Below, piece by piece: positions 7,093 through 22,528 of a stretch of 64,000 nucleotides of DNA; within the stretch, counting starts at the first letter, position 1; every line of letters starts with the position of its first letter. The notes under the pieces were generated by a model. The model saw only the letters and a program-made list of their open reading frames with translations, was not told where the DNA came from and made no database searches. The translations under genes and the position numbers were made by a program. Source of the DNA: an uncultured Pelagibacteraceae bacterium (lineage in GTDB: Bacteria; Pseudomonadota; Alphaproteobacteria; Pelagibacterales; Pelagibacteraceae); assembly GCA_902579605.1 (NCBI GenBank), contig CACHHD010000002.1:86442-150441 (forward strand), read 5' to 3'.

Positions 7093-7151
7093 ATTTCCGC
7101 CTTTATATTTTTTTAAATTAATTATAAATATAATATATCAAAGAGTCATAA

Positions 7152-8540
7152 ATGAAGCATAGAAACGAATTTGATAGTATAGGTAAAATCAAAGTTCCTG
7201 GTGATAAGTATTGGGGTGCATCCACTGAAAGATCAAACAAGTACTTCAACATTGGTGATTTTTTAGTTAGACCGATAGTTATTCAATCTATTGCTATTAT
7301 TAAAAAAGCTGCTGCTATTGTTAATAAAAAAAATGGTGACCTAGATGCAAAAATATCAAAATATATAATTAAAGCGGCAGACGAGGTGATACGAGGTAAA
7401 TTGGACGATCATTTTCCTTTAAAAGTATGGCAGACGGGTTCTGGAACTCAGACAAATATGAATGTAAATGAAGTTATATCCAATAGAGCCATAGAAATGA
7501 TGAAAGGTAAATTGGGAACAAAAAAACCAGTGCACCCCAATGACCATGTAAATAAATCACAATCAACAAATGATGTTTTTCCATCAGCAATGCATATTTC
7601 AATCGCTATTAAAACAACAAAAAAACTTTTACCGTCATTAAAGATATTGGAAAAGGAGCTTTTTAAAAAAGTAAGAGAATTCAAAAAAATTGTTAAAGTT
7701 GGAAGAACACATTTACAGGATGCAACGCCAATAACATTGGGGCAGGAATTTTCAGGATATCATTCTCAACTTAAAAAATGTATACAAAGAATTGAGAGTG
7801 CTTTAGAAGAAATTTATTTTTTAGCGCAAGGTGGTACTGCGGTTGGAACTGGATTAAATACAAAAAAAAAATTTGATGTGAAAATCATTAAAGAAATATC
7901 TAAAATAACAAAACTTCCTTTTAAGCCAGCTAAAAATAAATTTGCAGCTTTAGCAGCTCATGATGCCATAGTAAATTTTTCTGGAACAATGAATACAACG
8001 GCTGTATGTTTGATGAAGATAGCTAATGACATCAGGTTTTTAGGATCTGGTCCAAGAGCAGGTTATGGTGAATTAATATTACCTTCTAATGAACCAGGCT
8101 CTTCTATAATGCCAGGAAAGGTTAATCCTACACAATCTGAAGCGGTAACAATGGTTTGTGTAAAGGTTATAGGTAATCACAATGGAATAACCATGGCGGG
8201 GTCTCATGGACATTTTGAATTAAATGTTTTTAAACCGTTAATAATTCACAACATTTTACAATCAATTGAAATAATGGCTGACTCTTCAAAAACATTTGCA
8301 CTTTATTGCGTTAAAGGAATAAAAGCAGATAAAAAAAGAATAAAAAATCTTTTAGATAGCTCGTTAATGATTGTTACAGCATTAGCTCCTAAAATAGGTT
8401 ACGACAATGCGGCCAAAATTGCGAAGAAAGCTCACAAAAATGGAACTACTTTAAAAGAGGAAGTTTTGAAAACAAACCTTATCTCAGCTAAAGATTACGA
8501 AAAAATTATGGATCCTATCAAAATGACTAAGCCTAAATAG
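7152..8540 (+). CDS. fumC: Class II fumarate hydratase
   Basis: Reversible hydration of fumarate to L-malate in the TCA cycle; a cytoplasmic homotetramer that does not depend on iron. The family signature [16 protein letters not shown] (about residue 316) carries the catalytic serine loop. Other conserved stretches are [32 protein letters not shown] and [10 protein letters not shown]. At 462 residues it is a full-length FumC rather than an aspartase or argininosuccinate lyase; the HPNDHVN segment favours fumarase. It is a single rightward gene. A TATAAT at 7129-7134 may serve as its -10 box. Its 3' end overlaps the convergent AsmA-like gene by 8 bases. Confidence 0.96.
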   Translation: MKHRNEFDSIGKIKVPGDKYWGASTERSNKYFNIGDFLVRPIVIQSIAIIKKAAAIVNKKNGDLDAKISKYIIKAADEVIRGKLDDHFPLKVWQTGSGTQTNMNVNEVISNRAIEMMKGKLGTKKPVHPNDHVNKSQSTNDVFPSAMHISIAIKTTKKLLPSLKILEKELFKKVREFKKIVKVGRTHLQDATPITLGQEFSGYHSQLKKCIQRIESALEEIYFLAQGGTAVGTGLNTKKKFDVKIIKEISKITKLPFKPAKNKFAALAAHDAIVNFSGTMNTTAVCLMKIANDIRFLGSGPRAGYGELILPSNEPGSSIMPGKVNPTQSEAVTMVCVKVIGNHNGITMAGSHGHFELNVFKPLIIHNILQSIEIMADSSKTFALYCVKGIKADKKRIKNLLDSSLMIVTALAPKIGYDNAAKIAKKAHKNGTTLKEEVLKTNLISAKDYEKIMDPIKMTKPK

Positions 8541-9753
8541 TCTCGAGTAATTCTTTTAAAATCAGGTATATATTTTTTTTATTAATTTCTTTATTAAGAT
8601 GATTTAAAGAATTTTTATCAAAATAATTTTTAAGGGTTATCAGTTCTTCTTTGTTGAGTTTTTTTTTGTTAATTTCAATTTTATTAAAATAATATTTTTG
8701 AGCACTTAAATTTATATTTCCCTCAATAATTAAATCAACTTTAGCATATTTATGATTTTTTTTTAAATTTATTATTTTATAAAATTTATTGATATTATCT
8801 GATTTTATTAAAAGTTTATAATCTAAGTTATTATATGTGGGATATCTTTTTAAATAAAAATTCATTTTAATATCTAAATTAGCTAATGATAAATTCAATA
8901 TTTTTGAAGAAATATTGCCATTTTCGAAAGTTATATCAATTTGATTATTTTTTCCTTTAATTTTATTAGTCAAATTATTAATTTTTATCTCTCCGTTTAA
9001 TTTTCTATTCGATAACTCTTCTGAAATTAGATGATATATTTTATTAAATTTAAATTTTTCCAGATTTAATTTTTTTATATCAGTAAATATTATAAATTGA
9101 AAAAATGGATTAAAATTGATTTCACCGTCAAAACTAGCATGAATATTTTTGTTTTTATATACAGAGTTTTTAAATAGTAATTTATGATCGAAATCAAAGT
9201 TTATTAGCAAATTATTTTCTAAAACTTTAAATTTTATTTTACCAGAAAACTTGGGTGGTATTTTTTCATTATCCAAAAAAAATTTTGAGACAACACCTAT
9301 ATTTTTAACTTCAAAGTATAAATAATTATTATTTTTTTCAGGTAGATAAAAGCCAATTATATCGTTACCCAAAAAATTAGCAGTAAACTTTATTTTTTTT
9401 AAAAGTATTTTATCAGAAAAATATAAACCTATTATATTTGTATAAATTTTTAATTTTTTTATTTTTAAATTAAATTCTTCATTCCCAATAAAAATATTTG
9501 TATCTTTTATTTCTAGGTTGGGTTGTGGAAAAACTTTGTATTGAATATCATTAAAGTTTTTTAAATTTAGTCCATGCTGATTCTTTAAGATATAATTTAA
9601 TTTGTCAATTTTATTAACATGCTTGAATAGTTTAGGTGTGATAAAAAGTACAATAATAGAAATAATGAAAATAAATATTAAATATCGAAGATAATACATA
9701 AGCTGTAAAATTTTTTTCATAAATTTTTTTTTTCTTATATTAGTAACAATCAT
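8533..9753 (-). CDS. AsmA-like membrane-anchored envelope protein
   Basis: A 406-residue protein with one N-terminal transmembrane helix ([17 protein letters not shown]) and a long periplasmic domain of beta-strand character. The stretch [17 protein letters not shown] matches the recurring AsmA-family N-terminal pattern (a Pro-rich strand, then a short amphipathic strand). AsmA-like proteins act in outer-membrane biogenesis, probably as lipid conduits, but this one is very diverged and Lys/Asn-rich. The ATG at 9753 or 9720 could be the start; both keep the membrane anchor. It is convergent with fumC and divergent from uvrD, 43 bases away. Confidence 0.55.
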   Translation of the reverse strand: MIVTNIRKKKFMKKILQLMYYLRYLIFIFIISIIVLFITPKLFKHVNKIDKLNYILKNQHGLNLKNFNDIQYKVFPQPNLEIKDTNIFIGNEEFNLKIKKLKIYTNIIGLYFSDKILLKKIKFTANFLGNDIIGFYLPEKNNNYLYFEVKNIGVVSKFFLDNEKIPPKFSGKIKFKVLENNLLINFDFDHKLLFKNSVYKNKNIHASFDGEINFNPFFQFIIFTDIKKLNLEKFKFNKIYHLISEELSNRKLNGEIKINNLTNKIKGKNNQIDITFENGNISSKILNLSLANLDIKMNFYLKRYPTYNNLDYKLLIKSDNINKFYKIINLKKNHKYAKVDLIIEGNINLSAQKYYFNKIEINKKKLNKEELITLKNYFDKNSLNHLNKEINKKNIYLILKELLETI

Positions 9754-9796
9754 CTTTTTTATTATCTTAAGTAGTGTATAAATTTATTTAAAAGTC

Positions 9797-11829
9797 ATGT
9801 TGTCTGAAAATAAATTATTAAATAACTTAAATGCTGAACAAAAAAAAGCAGTATTAGACACAGAAGGACCTAACTTAATTGTCGCTGGTGCAGGCTCTGG
9901 AAAAACAAAAGTTCTCACTACTAAATTGGCTTATATAATAAGTGAAAAAAAAGCTTGGTCTAATCAAATACTATGTGTGACTTTTACGAATAAAGCTGCA
10001 AAAGAAATGCAAAATAGAGTTCTTCGATTTATTAAAGGTGAAAACAGTGCTGTACCTTGGTTAGGAACTTTTCATTCTATTAGTGTTAAGTTTTTAAGAA
10101 GACACGCTGAAGCCGTTGGTTTTAAAAGTAATTTCACAATTATTGATACTGATGATCAAAAAAAATTGATCAAAAAAATTTGTGAGGCAGAAAATATTGA
10201 TGCTAAAAAAATTTCGCCTCAATTTATAATTTCTTTTATAGACAGTTGGAAAAATAAAGGTTTAATGTACGAAGATGTTAAAATAAAAAAAGGCAATTCT
10301 CTTGAATCTCAAATTTTAAAAGTTTACTCAATTTATCAAAAAAAAACTCAGGATTTAAATGCGATGGATTTTGGGGATTTAATTTTACTTACGGTGAAAT
10401 TATTTGAAAATAATAATGATATTGCAGATATATATCGTAAAAATTTCAAATATATTTTAGTTGATGAATTTCAAGATACTAATTTTATTCAAAACAAATG
10501 GCTAAACTTACTAGTAAATTCAAGACAAAACATATGTTGTGTTGGAGATGATGACCAGTCAATTTACAGTTGGAGAGGAGCAGAAATTAAAAATTTTTTA
10601 ACATTTGATAAAATTTATCCAAATTGTAAAGTGTATAAATTAGAACAAAATTATAGATCCACAAAAAATATTTTAGAAACCGCTTCGGTCCTAATTTCAA
10701 ACAATAGCAGTAGAGTTGGTAAAAAACTTTGGTCTGCTGGAACTGGGGGAGAGCTAGTAAAGTTAAATTGCTACAGCAATGGAAAAGATGAAGCTGAGGG
10801 TGTGAGCGATATCATCGAAAAAAAAATTAAACAAAAATATTCATTAAATAACGTGAGTATACTTGTTAGAGCTATTTATCAAACAAGAGAATTTGAAGAA
10901 AGATTTCTAAAAATTGGATTAGGATATAGAGTTTTAGGTGGAATAAGATTTTACGAAAGAGCTGAAATAAAAGATGCAATAAGTTATTTAAGGATTATAA
11001 ATCAAAAATTTGATGATTTAGCATTAGAGAGAGTCATTGGTTCACCAAAAAGAGGCATTGGTGATGCTACTTTAAAAAAAATATATGAGTTTGGGTCAAA
11101 AAAGAAAATGTGTTTAGAAGACTCAATTATAAAGTTGATTGAACTAGATCTATTTAAACCAAAAATTAAAAAGACGTTTTCTGATTTAATAAAAATGATC
11201 CACAAGTGGCGTAATGATTCAAAATCGATCAAACATTATGACTTACTTAAATTAATTTTAGATGAGTCAGGATATTCCTCAGTAATTAAAAATAAAAAAG
11301 ATTTAGAAAATGAAAATAAACTTGAAAATTTAAAAGAATTGATTAGGGCAATGCAAGATTATGACAATTTACAAAATTTTTTAGAACATGTTTCTTTAGC
11401 AACTTCAGCTGATCAAGAGTGGGAGGGCGAAAAAGTAAATCTTATGACGATGCATGCAGCTAAGGGATTGGAATTTGATGTTGTTTTTTTACCAGGATGG
11501 GAAGAAGGTTTGTTTCCTCATCAAAAGTCTTTGCAAGAAAAAGGTGATTTTGCTTTGGAAGAAGAAAGAAGATTGGCTTATGTAGGCATTACAAGAGCAA
11601 AAAAAGAAGCTTTTTTATCTTTTGCAATGAGAAGAGCTTATCAAGGGGATTGGATGGAAGCTGTTCCATCTAGATTTATAGATGAATTACCTGAAACTAA
11701 TATAGAAAAAAATGAAATTTTAGCAGACGAAACAAACGATGAATTCGATTTTAATCAAGATAATGCCATTGAATTTAGTAACGACTATAGAAGTCCAGGA
11801 TGGGATAGACTTAAAAAAAGATTAATTAA

Positions 11830-11842
<13 letters not shown>
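9797..11842 (+). CDS. uvrD: UvrD/PcrA-type ATP-dependent DNA helicase (superfamily 1A)
   Basis: 3'-5' helicase used in nucleotide-excision and mismatch repair and in clearing replication forks. All SF1A motifs are present in order: Walker A VAGAGSGKTKVL (about residue 30), Ia CVTFTNKAA, DEFQDTN (II), GDDDQSIYSWRGA (III), LEQNYRST (IV), VNLMTMHAAKGLEFD (V) and YVGITRAKKEAFLSF (VI). At 681 residues it is a little shorter than E. coli UvrD (720), with a reduced C-terminal tail. The last 13 bases overlap the start of the aminopeptidase gene, so the two are coupled. uvrB and uvrC are also in this window. Confidence 0.93.
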
Positions 11843-16409
<4,567 letters not shown>

Positions 16410-16455
16410 TTTTTATTAATATCAAATAAATTATAATAGGTAAAATTTTGTTTTA

Positions 16456-17382
16456 TTATAAACTTGCTGATAGTTGTTTTTTTGATGTTTCTTCAATTTC
16501 CATTTCTTGACTGATAGATTTACCGGCTTTTAGTGACCAATTAGATTTATCAGAGAAAAATTTCAAAAGTAGCTTATTAGTAAGCGCGTGACCACCTTGT
16601 GAAGTAATTATATGGCCGATAATTCTGTTCCCCGACAACATTATATCACCTATACAATCTAAAATTTTATGATTAACAAATTCATGCCTATTTCTGAGAC
16701 CATCATCATTTAATATTTCATTATCTTTTACTACCACCGCATTTTCTAATGATCCTCCTTTTGCTAGACCTTTGCTTTTTATAAAGTCAATATCTTCATA
16801 AAGACAAAAAGTTCTAGAACTGTATATGTCAGATATATTGTCATGGTTAAATTTAAATTCTTTTCTTCTAGTCCTTATTAAAGGATTTTTATAAACTATT
16901 TCAAAATCTATAATTAAATCATTATTTGATGGCTCAATCGAAATAAATTTTGTGCCCTCTTTTATTACAACTTTTTTTTCAACTTTTATAAAATTTCTAG
17001 GCGCTGATTGTTCTTTAATCCCAGCAGACCTTATAGCTTCAACAAATTCATTTGCAGAACCATCAAGTATTGGAATTTCTGGAGCATCTACTTCTACTAG
17101 AGCGTTGTCAATTCCTTCACCATAAAAAGCTGCCATCAAATGCTCAACAGTTGAAATTGTAGTACCATCGTTACTTGATATTTTTGTACAAAGAATAGGC
17201 TCTACGACATTTTTGAAATTTGCAGAAATTAATTTTTTTTTATTTAAATCTACTCTACAAAATTTAATACCAAAATTTTCTTCTGCTGGTTTTATAGTAA
17301 GGTTAGCATTTACACCATTGTGTAAGCCTACACCGTTTAGATTAATTTCACTTTTAATTGTTTTTTGATTGTAGGATAACAT
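16456..17382 (-). CDS. lpxC: UDP-3-O-acyl-N-acetylglucosamine deacetylase
   Basis: Zn-dependent deacetylase, the committed step of lipid A synthesis, in the cytoplasm. Zinc ligands are visible: His in STVEHLMAAFYG and His/Asp in RHEFVNHKILDCIGD. The catalytic region also has DAPEIPILDGSANEFV and, near the C-terminus, GHIITSQGGHALTNKLL with a catalytic His. The length of about 308 residues is typical. The track counts a GTG one codon earlier; I use the ATG at 17382. Its presence predicts an LPS-containing outer membrane. It lies 62 bases after ftsA; ftsZ, which often sits between these two, is elsewhere. Confidence 0.95.
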   Translation of the reverse strand: MLSYNQKTIKSEINLNGVGLHNGVNANLTIKPAEENFGIKFCRVDLNKKKLISANFKNVVEPILCTKISSNDGTTISTVEHLMAAFYGEGIDNALVEVDAPEIPILDGSANEFVEAIRSAGIKEQSAPRNFIKVEKKVVIKEGTKFISIEPSNNDLIIDFEIVYKNPLIRTRRKEFKFNHDNISDIYSSRTFCLYEDIDFIKSKGLAKGGSLENAVVVKDNEILNDDGLRNRHEFVNHKILDCIGDIMLSGNRIIGHIITSQGGHALTNKLLLKFFSDKSNWSLKAGKSISQEMEIEETSKKQLSASL

Positions 17383-17444
17383 CACTGATGTATATAAAAT
17401 TAGAATAATTTCCGTAAAACAAAAAATGTTTCAAAAAAAAACAA

Positions 17445-18635
17445 TTATTCAAAGAAACTGGAAAACAACCTAGAAATCAATGATTTTCGTTTATTTATTA
17501 CTGGTATTGCCTCCCTAGACCATCCTCTTCCTAGTAGTTCACCAAATATTTTTATTGAAGAAAAAGAATCTTCATCTTTAGGCTCATCAAAATAAAGATT
17601 ACAATTATTTAAATTATCTTCAAAAATTTCTTTAAAATTTTTTATTATACTCTTGTCTTCAAAATTAAAATACAAAGGAATATCATTATTGTTCATAATA
17701 TTTAAATTTTTATTTTTATTAAATATTATATTTACTATTTCTTCTATTCTAGCAGACGAAATTTCAATTATATTTTTTAAGCTAATTTTTCTAAAATTTT
17801 TTTCACCAAAATATTTTTTATCAACATACATATTTTTATCTGATATTTTAAAATTAGAGTCTGAAACTACTTTTCGGACTGTTTGTTCTTCAAGAGAACA
17901 GACCTTTGAAATATCTTTTAGGATTATATTTGACCCAAAATTAAATTTTTGAAAAAAACAGAATGCTGAGTCATAAAAAATTGTCAATTGTGTCTCGCTT
18001 TTATTTAAGTTAATTTTTATAAATGTATCTTTTTTACTTCTATTTATAATTTTAATTCCATCAGTAAAACTTTTTAAAATTATTTTGTTTACACTTAAAT
18101 TACATCTATTAAATAACATTTTAATATTTTTAAGCTCATTATCATTCATCATCAAAAATGTAAGTTGATGAGAATAAAAATTTCCATATAAACCAATTGG
18201 TAAATTTTTAATTGACTTGTTATCTAAAAGATATTTTGTATTAAAAAGATGAATTATTGTTTTATCTTTTTCAGTCTCTTCAAGTTTTGATTTCACATCA
18301 TTTAAAATATAAGAAATATCATCTGATAAAACTTGATTGCCATTTAATTTTTTGAAACCACTTACATTTATACAATCAAAATCTGTTTGATTGATTATAA
18401 CGTTTACGTCTGAAAAAAAAATATTTGTCCTATGTTCAATTTTATTAATTATTTTTTTTATATTATCTACATTTACATCTAAGTTAGTTAATTTTCCGTT
18501 TTTAAAACCAGATGGTGTAAAAGATTCTTTTTCTATTATTTTAAAATTAAGTTCATCATCATGTTCACCAACCGCAAATAAAAGATTATTGTCATTTATT
18601 TCAATAAAAAGATTTTTATTTTTAAATTTGTACAT
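17445..18635 (-). CDS. ftsA: Divergent FtsA-like cell division protein
   Basis: FtsA tethers FtsZ to the membrane and recruits the divisome. The identification rests on position (the ATG follows the ftsQ stop directly, lpxC next) and on the C-terminus: GWSREAIPVINK, then an amphipathic membrane-targeting helix in RKSLISRLFSSFFE. The core is unusually diverged. The actin-fold phosphate-1 motif at the N-terminus reads FIEINDNNLLFAV instead of a D-x-G-T pattern. The phosphate-2 position reads INLNKSETQLTIF rather than DIGGGTTD. It may therefore not bind ATP. The length of 396 residues is normal (E. coli 420). Confidence 0.75.
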   Translation of the reverse strand: MYKFKNKNLFIEINDNNLLFAVGEHDDELNFKIIEKESFTPSGFKNGKLTNLDVNVDNIKKIINKIEHRTNIFFSDVNVIINQTDFDCINVSGFKKLNGNQVLSDDISYILNDVKSKLEETEKDKTIIHLFNTKYLLDNKSIKNLPIGLYGNFYSHQLTFLMMNDNELKNIKMLFNRCNLSVNKIILKSFTDGIKIINRSKKDTFIKINLNKSETQLTIFYDSAFCFFQKFNFGSNIILKDISKVCSLEEQTVRKVVSDSNFKISDKNMYVDKKYFGEKNFRKISLKNIIEISSARIEEIVNIIFNKNKNLNIMNNNDIPLYFNFEDKSIIKNFKEIFEDNLNNCNLYFDEPKDEDSFSSIKIFGELLGRGWSREAIPVINKRKSLISRLFSSFFE

Positions 18636-19304
18636 TTAATTTAAAATTAACTGGTCTTTAATTCTATAATCAAAAATCGAATATTTTTCAAAATTATTCT
18701 CCTTACTTAGGTCTAAGAAATTCTTTAAACTGGATGTAAAGTTTTTAACTGGCAATTTTATAACTTTTTTATTTTTCAACATAATATCCCATCTACCAAT
18801 ATCAAAATAGTAAAATGATTTAATTTTTGAAATTGGAAAATCAAGTTCTTGTAGTGCAGAATAAATTTCTAAAAAATTTTTTTGTTTTCCAAAAATATTT
18901 GGTAATTTTTCTAGTGAAGGGTTTCGAAAAAATTCTATTTCTTCACCATTATTTGTTAAAAAAAACTTATTTTGTTTATAATTGATAATTGCTATTGTTT
19001 TCTTTTCAAAAATTTTGACCACGAGCTTTGATGGATAAATTTTTCTGAATTCAATATACTCAATCAATTCGTTTTCCCTCAAAATTTTATCAATTTTTTC
19101 TTTGTTTAAGATTAATAAATTAGATTCATAAAATTCCTCAATGAATAAGTTTTTGATTTTTATGCTATCCAAAATAACAATATTTTTTACCTCAATTTTT
19201 TTTATTTTAAAAAATTGTAAACCTGAGTAGAAATTACTAGGGTTAAATGTTGTAAGCATTACTATCAAAAGTATTGATGACAAAATAATTGAAAATTTTT
19301 TCAT
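18636..19304 (-). CDS. ftsQ: Cell division protein FtsQ
   Basis: Bitopic inner-membrane divisome protein that links early and late division proteins through FtsB/FtsL. One N-terminal transmembrane helix (IILSSILLIVMLTTF) is followed by a POTRA domain beginning FKIKKIEVKN and including EYIEFRKIYPSKLVVKIFEKKTIAI, the typical FtsQ POTRA end. The beta domain after it contains FFLTNNGEEI. At 222 residues it is shorter than most FtsQ (about 270), mainly by a reduced cytoplasmic tail. It overlaps ddl by 4 bases and its TAA directly precedes the ftsA ATG. Confidence 0.88.
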   Translation of the reverse strand: MKKFSIILSSILLIVMLTTFNPSNFYSGLQFFKIKKIEVKNIVILDSIKIKNLFIEEFYESNLLILNKEKIDKILRENELIEYIEFRKIYPSKLVVKIFEKKTIAIINYKQNKFFLTNNGEEIEFFRNPSLEKLPNIFGKQKNFLEIYSALQELDFPISKIKSFYYFDIGRWDIMLKNKKVIKLPVKNFTSSLKNFLDLSKENNFEKYSIFDYRIKDQLILN

Positions 19305-20230
19305 TTATTTAAGCTTGCATCTAAAATTAGCTTTAATACAAGTTTATCGAAAGAAATATTTTTGAAGTTTGCAATTTCTGGCACTAAAGACAAATCTGTC
19401 ATTCCAGGCTGGGTATTTATTTCCAAAAGATAGAATTTATTTTTTGCAAATTTAAAATCAGATCTTGTAACTCCCCTACATCCTAAGATTTTATGTGTTC
19501 GTTCAGCAATTTTGAGTACCTCATTATATTTTTTCTCAGAAATATTGGCAGGCATTACATGATCCGTTTTTGCTGATTTTAAATACTTTGCCTTATAATC
19601 GTAAAATTTTCTCTTTGGTTTTAATTCAATAGCGCCTAATGCTTTACCGTTTAAAACAGCAACTTGAATTTCTTGGCCATCAATAAAATTCTCTAACATT
19701 AAAGTATCGTAGGTTTTTAACAAAGCTTTAACATTTTTTTTTAAAGTAATTTTATTTTTACATATTTTAACCCCTATGCTTGATCCTTCATTATTTGGTT
19801 TTACTACCAGCGGAAACTTTAACTTTTTATTTTTTATAAATTTCTCAAAATTTGAGAAATTATTTTTTTTTTTTTTTATAACGTTATATGGGGGTGTTTT
19901 AATATTGTTTTTAATAAATATTTTTTTGGAAGTTATTTTATTCATCGCTTTCATTGAAGACAAAACGCCAGAATGAGTATATGGGATTTCTGCATATTCA
20001 AAAAAGCTCTGTGCATAGCCATCTTCACCTTCTTCACCGTGAAGTGCATTAAAAATTATATCACAATTGTTTTTTTTGATATCAAAAAATGAGCTTTTCT
20101 TTGGATCAAATACTCCAACTTTGTAACCCAGTCTTTTGATCGAAGCTATACATGCTTTTCCGGTTTTAATACTAATTTCTCTCTCTCTTGAATTGCCTCC
20201 TAAAACTACTAAGATTTTTTTTTTAGCCAT
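19301..20230 (-). CDS. ddl: D-alanine--D-alanine ligase
   Basis: ATP-grasp enzyme joining two D-alanines for the peptidoglycan stem. Family features: LGGNSREREISIKTGKA at the N-terminus, NALHGEEGEDGYAQ, LPTTP-like FPLVVKPNNEGSSIGV in the ATP site, and EINTQPGMTDLSLVPE at the metal/second D-Ala site (usually EVNTxPGMT). Residue count is 309, the norm for DdlB. The start overlaps the murB stop by 8 bases and the end overlaps ftsQ by 4 bases. No sign of a D-lactate-type change is apparent, but subtype cannot be settled from motifs alone. Confidence 0.96.
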   Translation of the reverse strand: MAKKKILVVLGGNSREREISIKTGKACIASIKRLGYKVGVFDPKKSSFFDIKKNNCDIIFNALHGEEGEDGYAQSFFEYAEIPYTHSGVLSSMKAMNKITSKKIFIKNNIKTPPYNVIKKKKNNFSNFEKFIKNKKLKFPLVVKPNNEGSSIGVKICKNKITLKKNVKALLKTYDTLMLENFIDGQEIQVAVLNGKALGAIELKPKRKFYDYKAKYLKSAKTDHVMPANISEKKYNEVLKIAERTHKILGCRGVTRSDFKFAKNKFYLLEINTQPGMTDLSLVPEIANFKNISFDKLVLKLILDASLNK

Positions 20231-21137
20231 TCCTTAAAGTTTCGCCTATGATTTTTAATTCTAAGTCTAACTTAATATTATATTTTTCAAATACTTTTTG
20301 TCTTACAAAATTAATTAATTTTTCAATATCCTCTGATGTTGCCCCTCCTTCGTTTACAAAAAAGTTGCTGTGTTTATTTGATATCCTAGCCTTACCGAAT
20401 GAAACAAGATTACAATTAGAATTTTTTATTAATTCCCAAGCTTTTTTATCTTTAGGATTTTTAAAAGTGCTTCCACAAGTTTTAATTTTACTCGGTTGTG
20501 TCTCTTTTTTTTCTTGAGAAAATTTTTTAATTTTTTCCTTAATCAAGTTTTTATCTCCAACATTAGCCTGAAGTTTAGCTGACAAAATTATAATATTCTC
20601 TGGTAAATTGGTGCCTCTGTAAAAAAATTGGATATCTTTTCTATCAAATTCAGTAACTTTTCCCTTAAAATCAATTGCTTTTATTGAAATTAAAATATTT
20701 GATATTTCATCTCCATAGCACCCGCTGTTCATTCTTATAGCGCCACCTATCGAACCAGGTATACAAGATAAAAATTCTAAATTAGCAATTGAATTTTCAG
20801 CTGCATAACTTGATAAAGTTTTATCCAAAGTGCCTGCACCAACTTCTAATATATTTTCTTTAAGTGATTTTATATATGAGAATTTAGAGCTTAACTTTAT
20901 TACGACACCGCTGAAACCTCCATCCCTAATTAATGTATTTGAACCTGCGCCTAAACATATTATTTTTTGAGAATTATTTAATAGTTTTAAAAAGTCAGCT
21001 AGTTCTTCAACACTTTGAGGTTTAAATAAAATTTTAGCAGGACCTCCAAGATTAAACCAGCTGTATCTTGATAAATTTTCATCAAAAATAATATTTTTTC
21101 CAAACTTTTTTTTTAAATTAATATTTTCTATATTCAT
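20223..21137 (-). CDS. murB: UDP-N-acetylenolpyruvoylglucosamine reductase
   Basis: FAD enzyme that reduces UDP-GlcNAc-enolpyruvate to UDP-MurNAc with NADPH. The FAD-binding region reads CLGAGSNTLIRDGGFSGVVI, then IPGSIGGAIRMNSGCYG. Catalytic-site segments FFYRGTNLPE and CGSTFKNPKD (the serine proton donor) mark it as a type II MurB. The track start (21164) is a TTG inside murC. The ATG at 21137 overlaps the murC stop as ATGA, giving about 304 residues, so I choose it. It belongs to the dcw operon in the usual murC-murB-ddl order. Confidence 0.95.
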   Translation of the reverse strand: MNIENINLKKKFGKNIIFDENLSRYSWFNLGGPAKILFKPQSVEELADFLKLLNNSQKIICLGAGSNTLIRDGGFSGVVIKLSSKFSYIKSLKENILEVGAGTLDKTLSSYAAENSIANLEFLSCIPGSIGGAIRMNSGCYGDEISNILISIKAIDFKGKVTEFDRKDIQFFYRGTNLPENIIILSAKLQANVGDKNLIKEKIKKFSQEKKETQPSKIKTCGSTFKNPKDKKAWELIKNSNCNLVSFGKARISNKHSNFFVNEGGATSEDIEKLINFVRQKVFEKYNIKLDLELKIIGETLRNG

Positions 21138-22528
21138 AAAAATTTCTTTAAACTTCTCATCCAATTTGATATGGATCCTGCTCCCATACCGATAATAATT
21201 TCATTTTTAATTAAGTTTTTTCTAAAGAAATTTTTCATATTTTCTTCATCCCTGATAATTATTACGTCTACATTTGAGTTTAATGAAATCAATTTACCAA
21301 ATTTTATTAAATCGAATTTCTTATTTGTTTTTTCACCTGCAGCATAAATAGGACATAAAATAACTCTATCTGAAAATTTGAATGATTTAGAAAATTCTTT
21401 TTTTAATAGATTTACTCGGCTAAACCTGTGTGGTTGGAAAACTGAGGTAATTTTTTTTTTATTTGCAACTTTTTTAATACCCTCTAACACTGAATAAATT
21501 TCAGTAGGATGATGTGCATAATCATCATAAAATTCATTTTCATTTTTTTCAAATATTTTTGTCATTCTCCTTTGTACCCCTGTAAATTTTAATAAAGCAT
21601 TTTTGATAATTTTAATTTTAATTCCTAAGTTTAAGCATACACTTACTGCTGCGACCGAATTTAATATATTATGTTTGCCTATAAGATTCAAAACAATGTT
21701 TTTAATAATCATTTTTTTTCCTAAAAAATTTTTAACAACAAGATCAAATTTACAGTTATTAATATTATATTTTGGTTTTATTATTTGATAGTCAGCACTT
21801 GAACTAAAACCGTATGTTAAGATATTTTTTGTTTTAATTTTTTTTTTAATTTTTTTAATATTTTTGTCATCAATACAAATTATACATTTTCCGATTGGGG
21901 GTGTTTTATTAATAAATTTAACAAAGTTATTTTCTAAATTTTTATAATTTTTATAATAATCAATGTGTTCCTTATCAATATTAGTAACTATGGAATAATT
22001 TATCGGAAGTTTTAAAAAACTGCCGTCAGACTCATCTGCCTCTAAAACAGCCCAATCACCTTTGCCTAGTTTTGCATTATTCTTAATAGAATTAATAACC
22101 CCTCCATTAATTATTGTGGGGTCTAATTTTGATTCTAACAGTATTTTCGATACTAGTGAAGTTGTTGTAGTTTTTCCATGTGAGCCGGAAACAATTATAT
22201 TTTTTTTCAATGAAACGATATTAGAAAGCATTTCTACCCTTTCATAAATCGGCAATTTTCTTTTTTTTGCTTCTCGAACCTCTGGATTATTAATCTTTAT
22301 AGCTGAAGATTTTACAAGAATTGTTGCTTCTTTTATATTTTTTTTTCTTTGTCCAAGAAAAAATTTTATTCCTAGTTTTTTACAATTCTCTAAATTTTTG
22401 TTCATGCTTATATCACTCCCTTGAACTTTAAAGCCCATAACTTTCATAATTTGAGCTAGCCCACTCATACCAATGCCTCCTAAACCAATAAAATGTATAA
22501 TTTCTTTTTGACCAATATTAATTTTCAT
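21134..22528 (-). CDS. murC: UDP-N-acetylmuramate--L-alanine ligase
   Basis: First amino-acid-adding Mur ligase; attaches L-Ala to UDP-MurNAc with ATP. The N-terminal Rossmann fold is HFIGLGGIGMSGLAQIM, the P-loop is VSGSHGKTTTTSLVSKIL, and VLEADESDGSF is the MurC-specific acidic segment after the loop. The C-terminal domain has YDDYAHHPTEI and FQPHRFSR, both typical of MurC. Length 464 is standard. The ATG at 22528 lies inside the 3' end of murG (11-base overlap), and the stop overlaps murB. Confidence 0.97.
   Translation of the reverse strand: MKINIGQKEIIHFIGLGGIGMSGLAQIMKVMGFKVQGSDISMNKNLENCKKLGIKFFLGQRKKNIKEATILVKSSAIKINNPEVREAKKRKLPIYERVEMLSNIVSLKKNIIVSGSHGKTTTTSLVSKILLESKLDPTIINGGVINSIKNNAKLGKGDWAVLEADESDGSFLKLPINYSIVTNIDKEHIDYYKNYKNLENNFVKFINKTPPIGKCIICIDDKNIKKIKKKIKTKNILTYGFSSSADYQIIKPKYNINNCKFDLVVKNFLGKKMIIKNIVLNLIGKHNILNSVAAVSVCLNLGIKIKIIKNALLKFTGVQRRMTKIFEKNENEFYDDYAHHPTEIYSVLEGIKKVANKKKITSVFQPHRFSRVNLLKKEFSKSFKFSDRVILCPIYAAGEKTNKKFDLIKFGKLISLNSNVDVIIIRDEENMKNFFRKNLIKNEIIIGMGAGSISNWMRSLKKFL

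Noticed and set aside
17445-18635. ftsA as a pseudogene
   Set aside because: The frame is open at full length, coupled to ftsQ, and keeps the C-terminal helix; divergence is more likely than decay.
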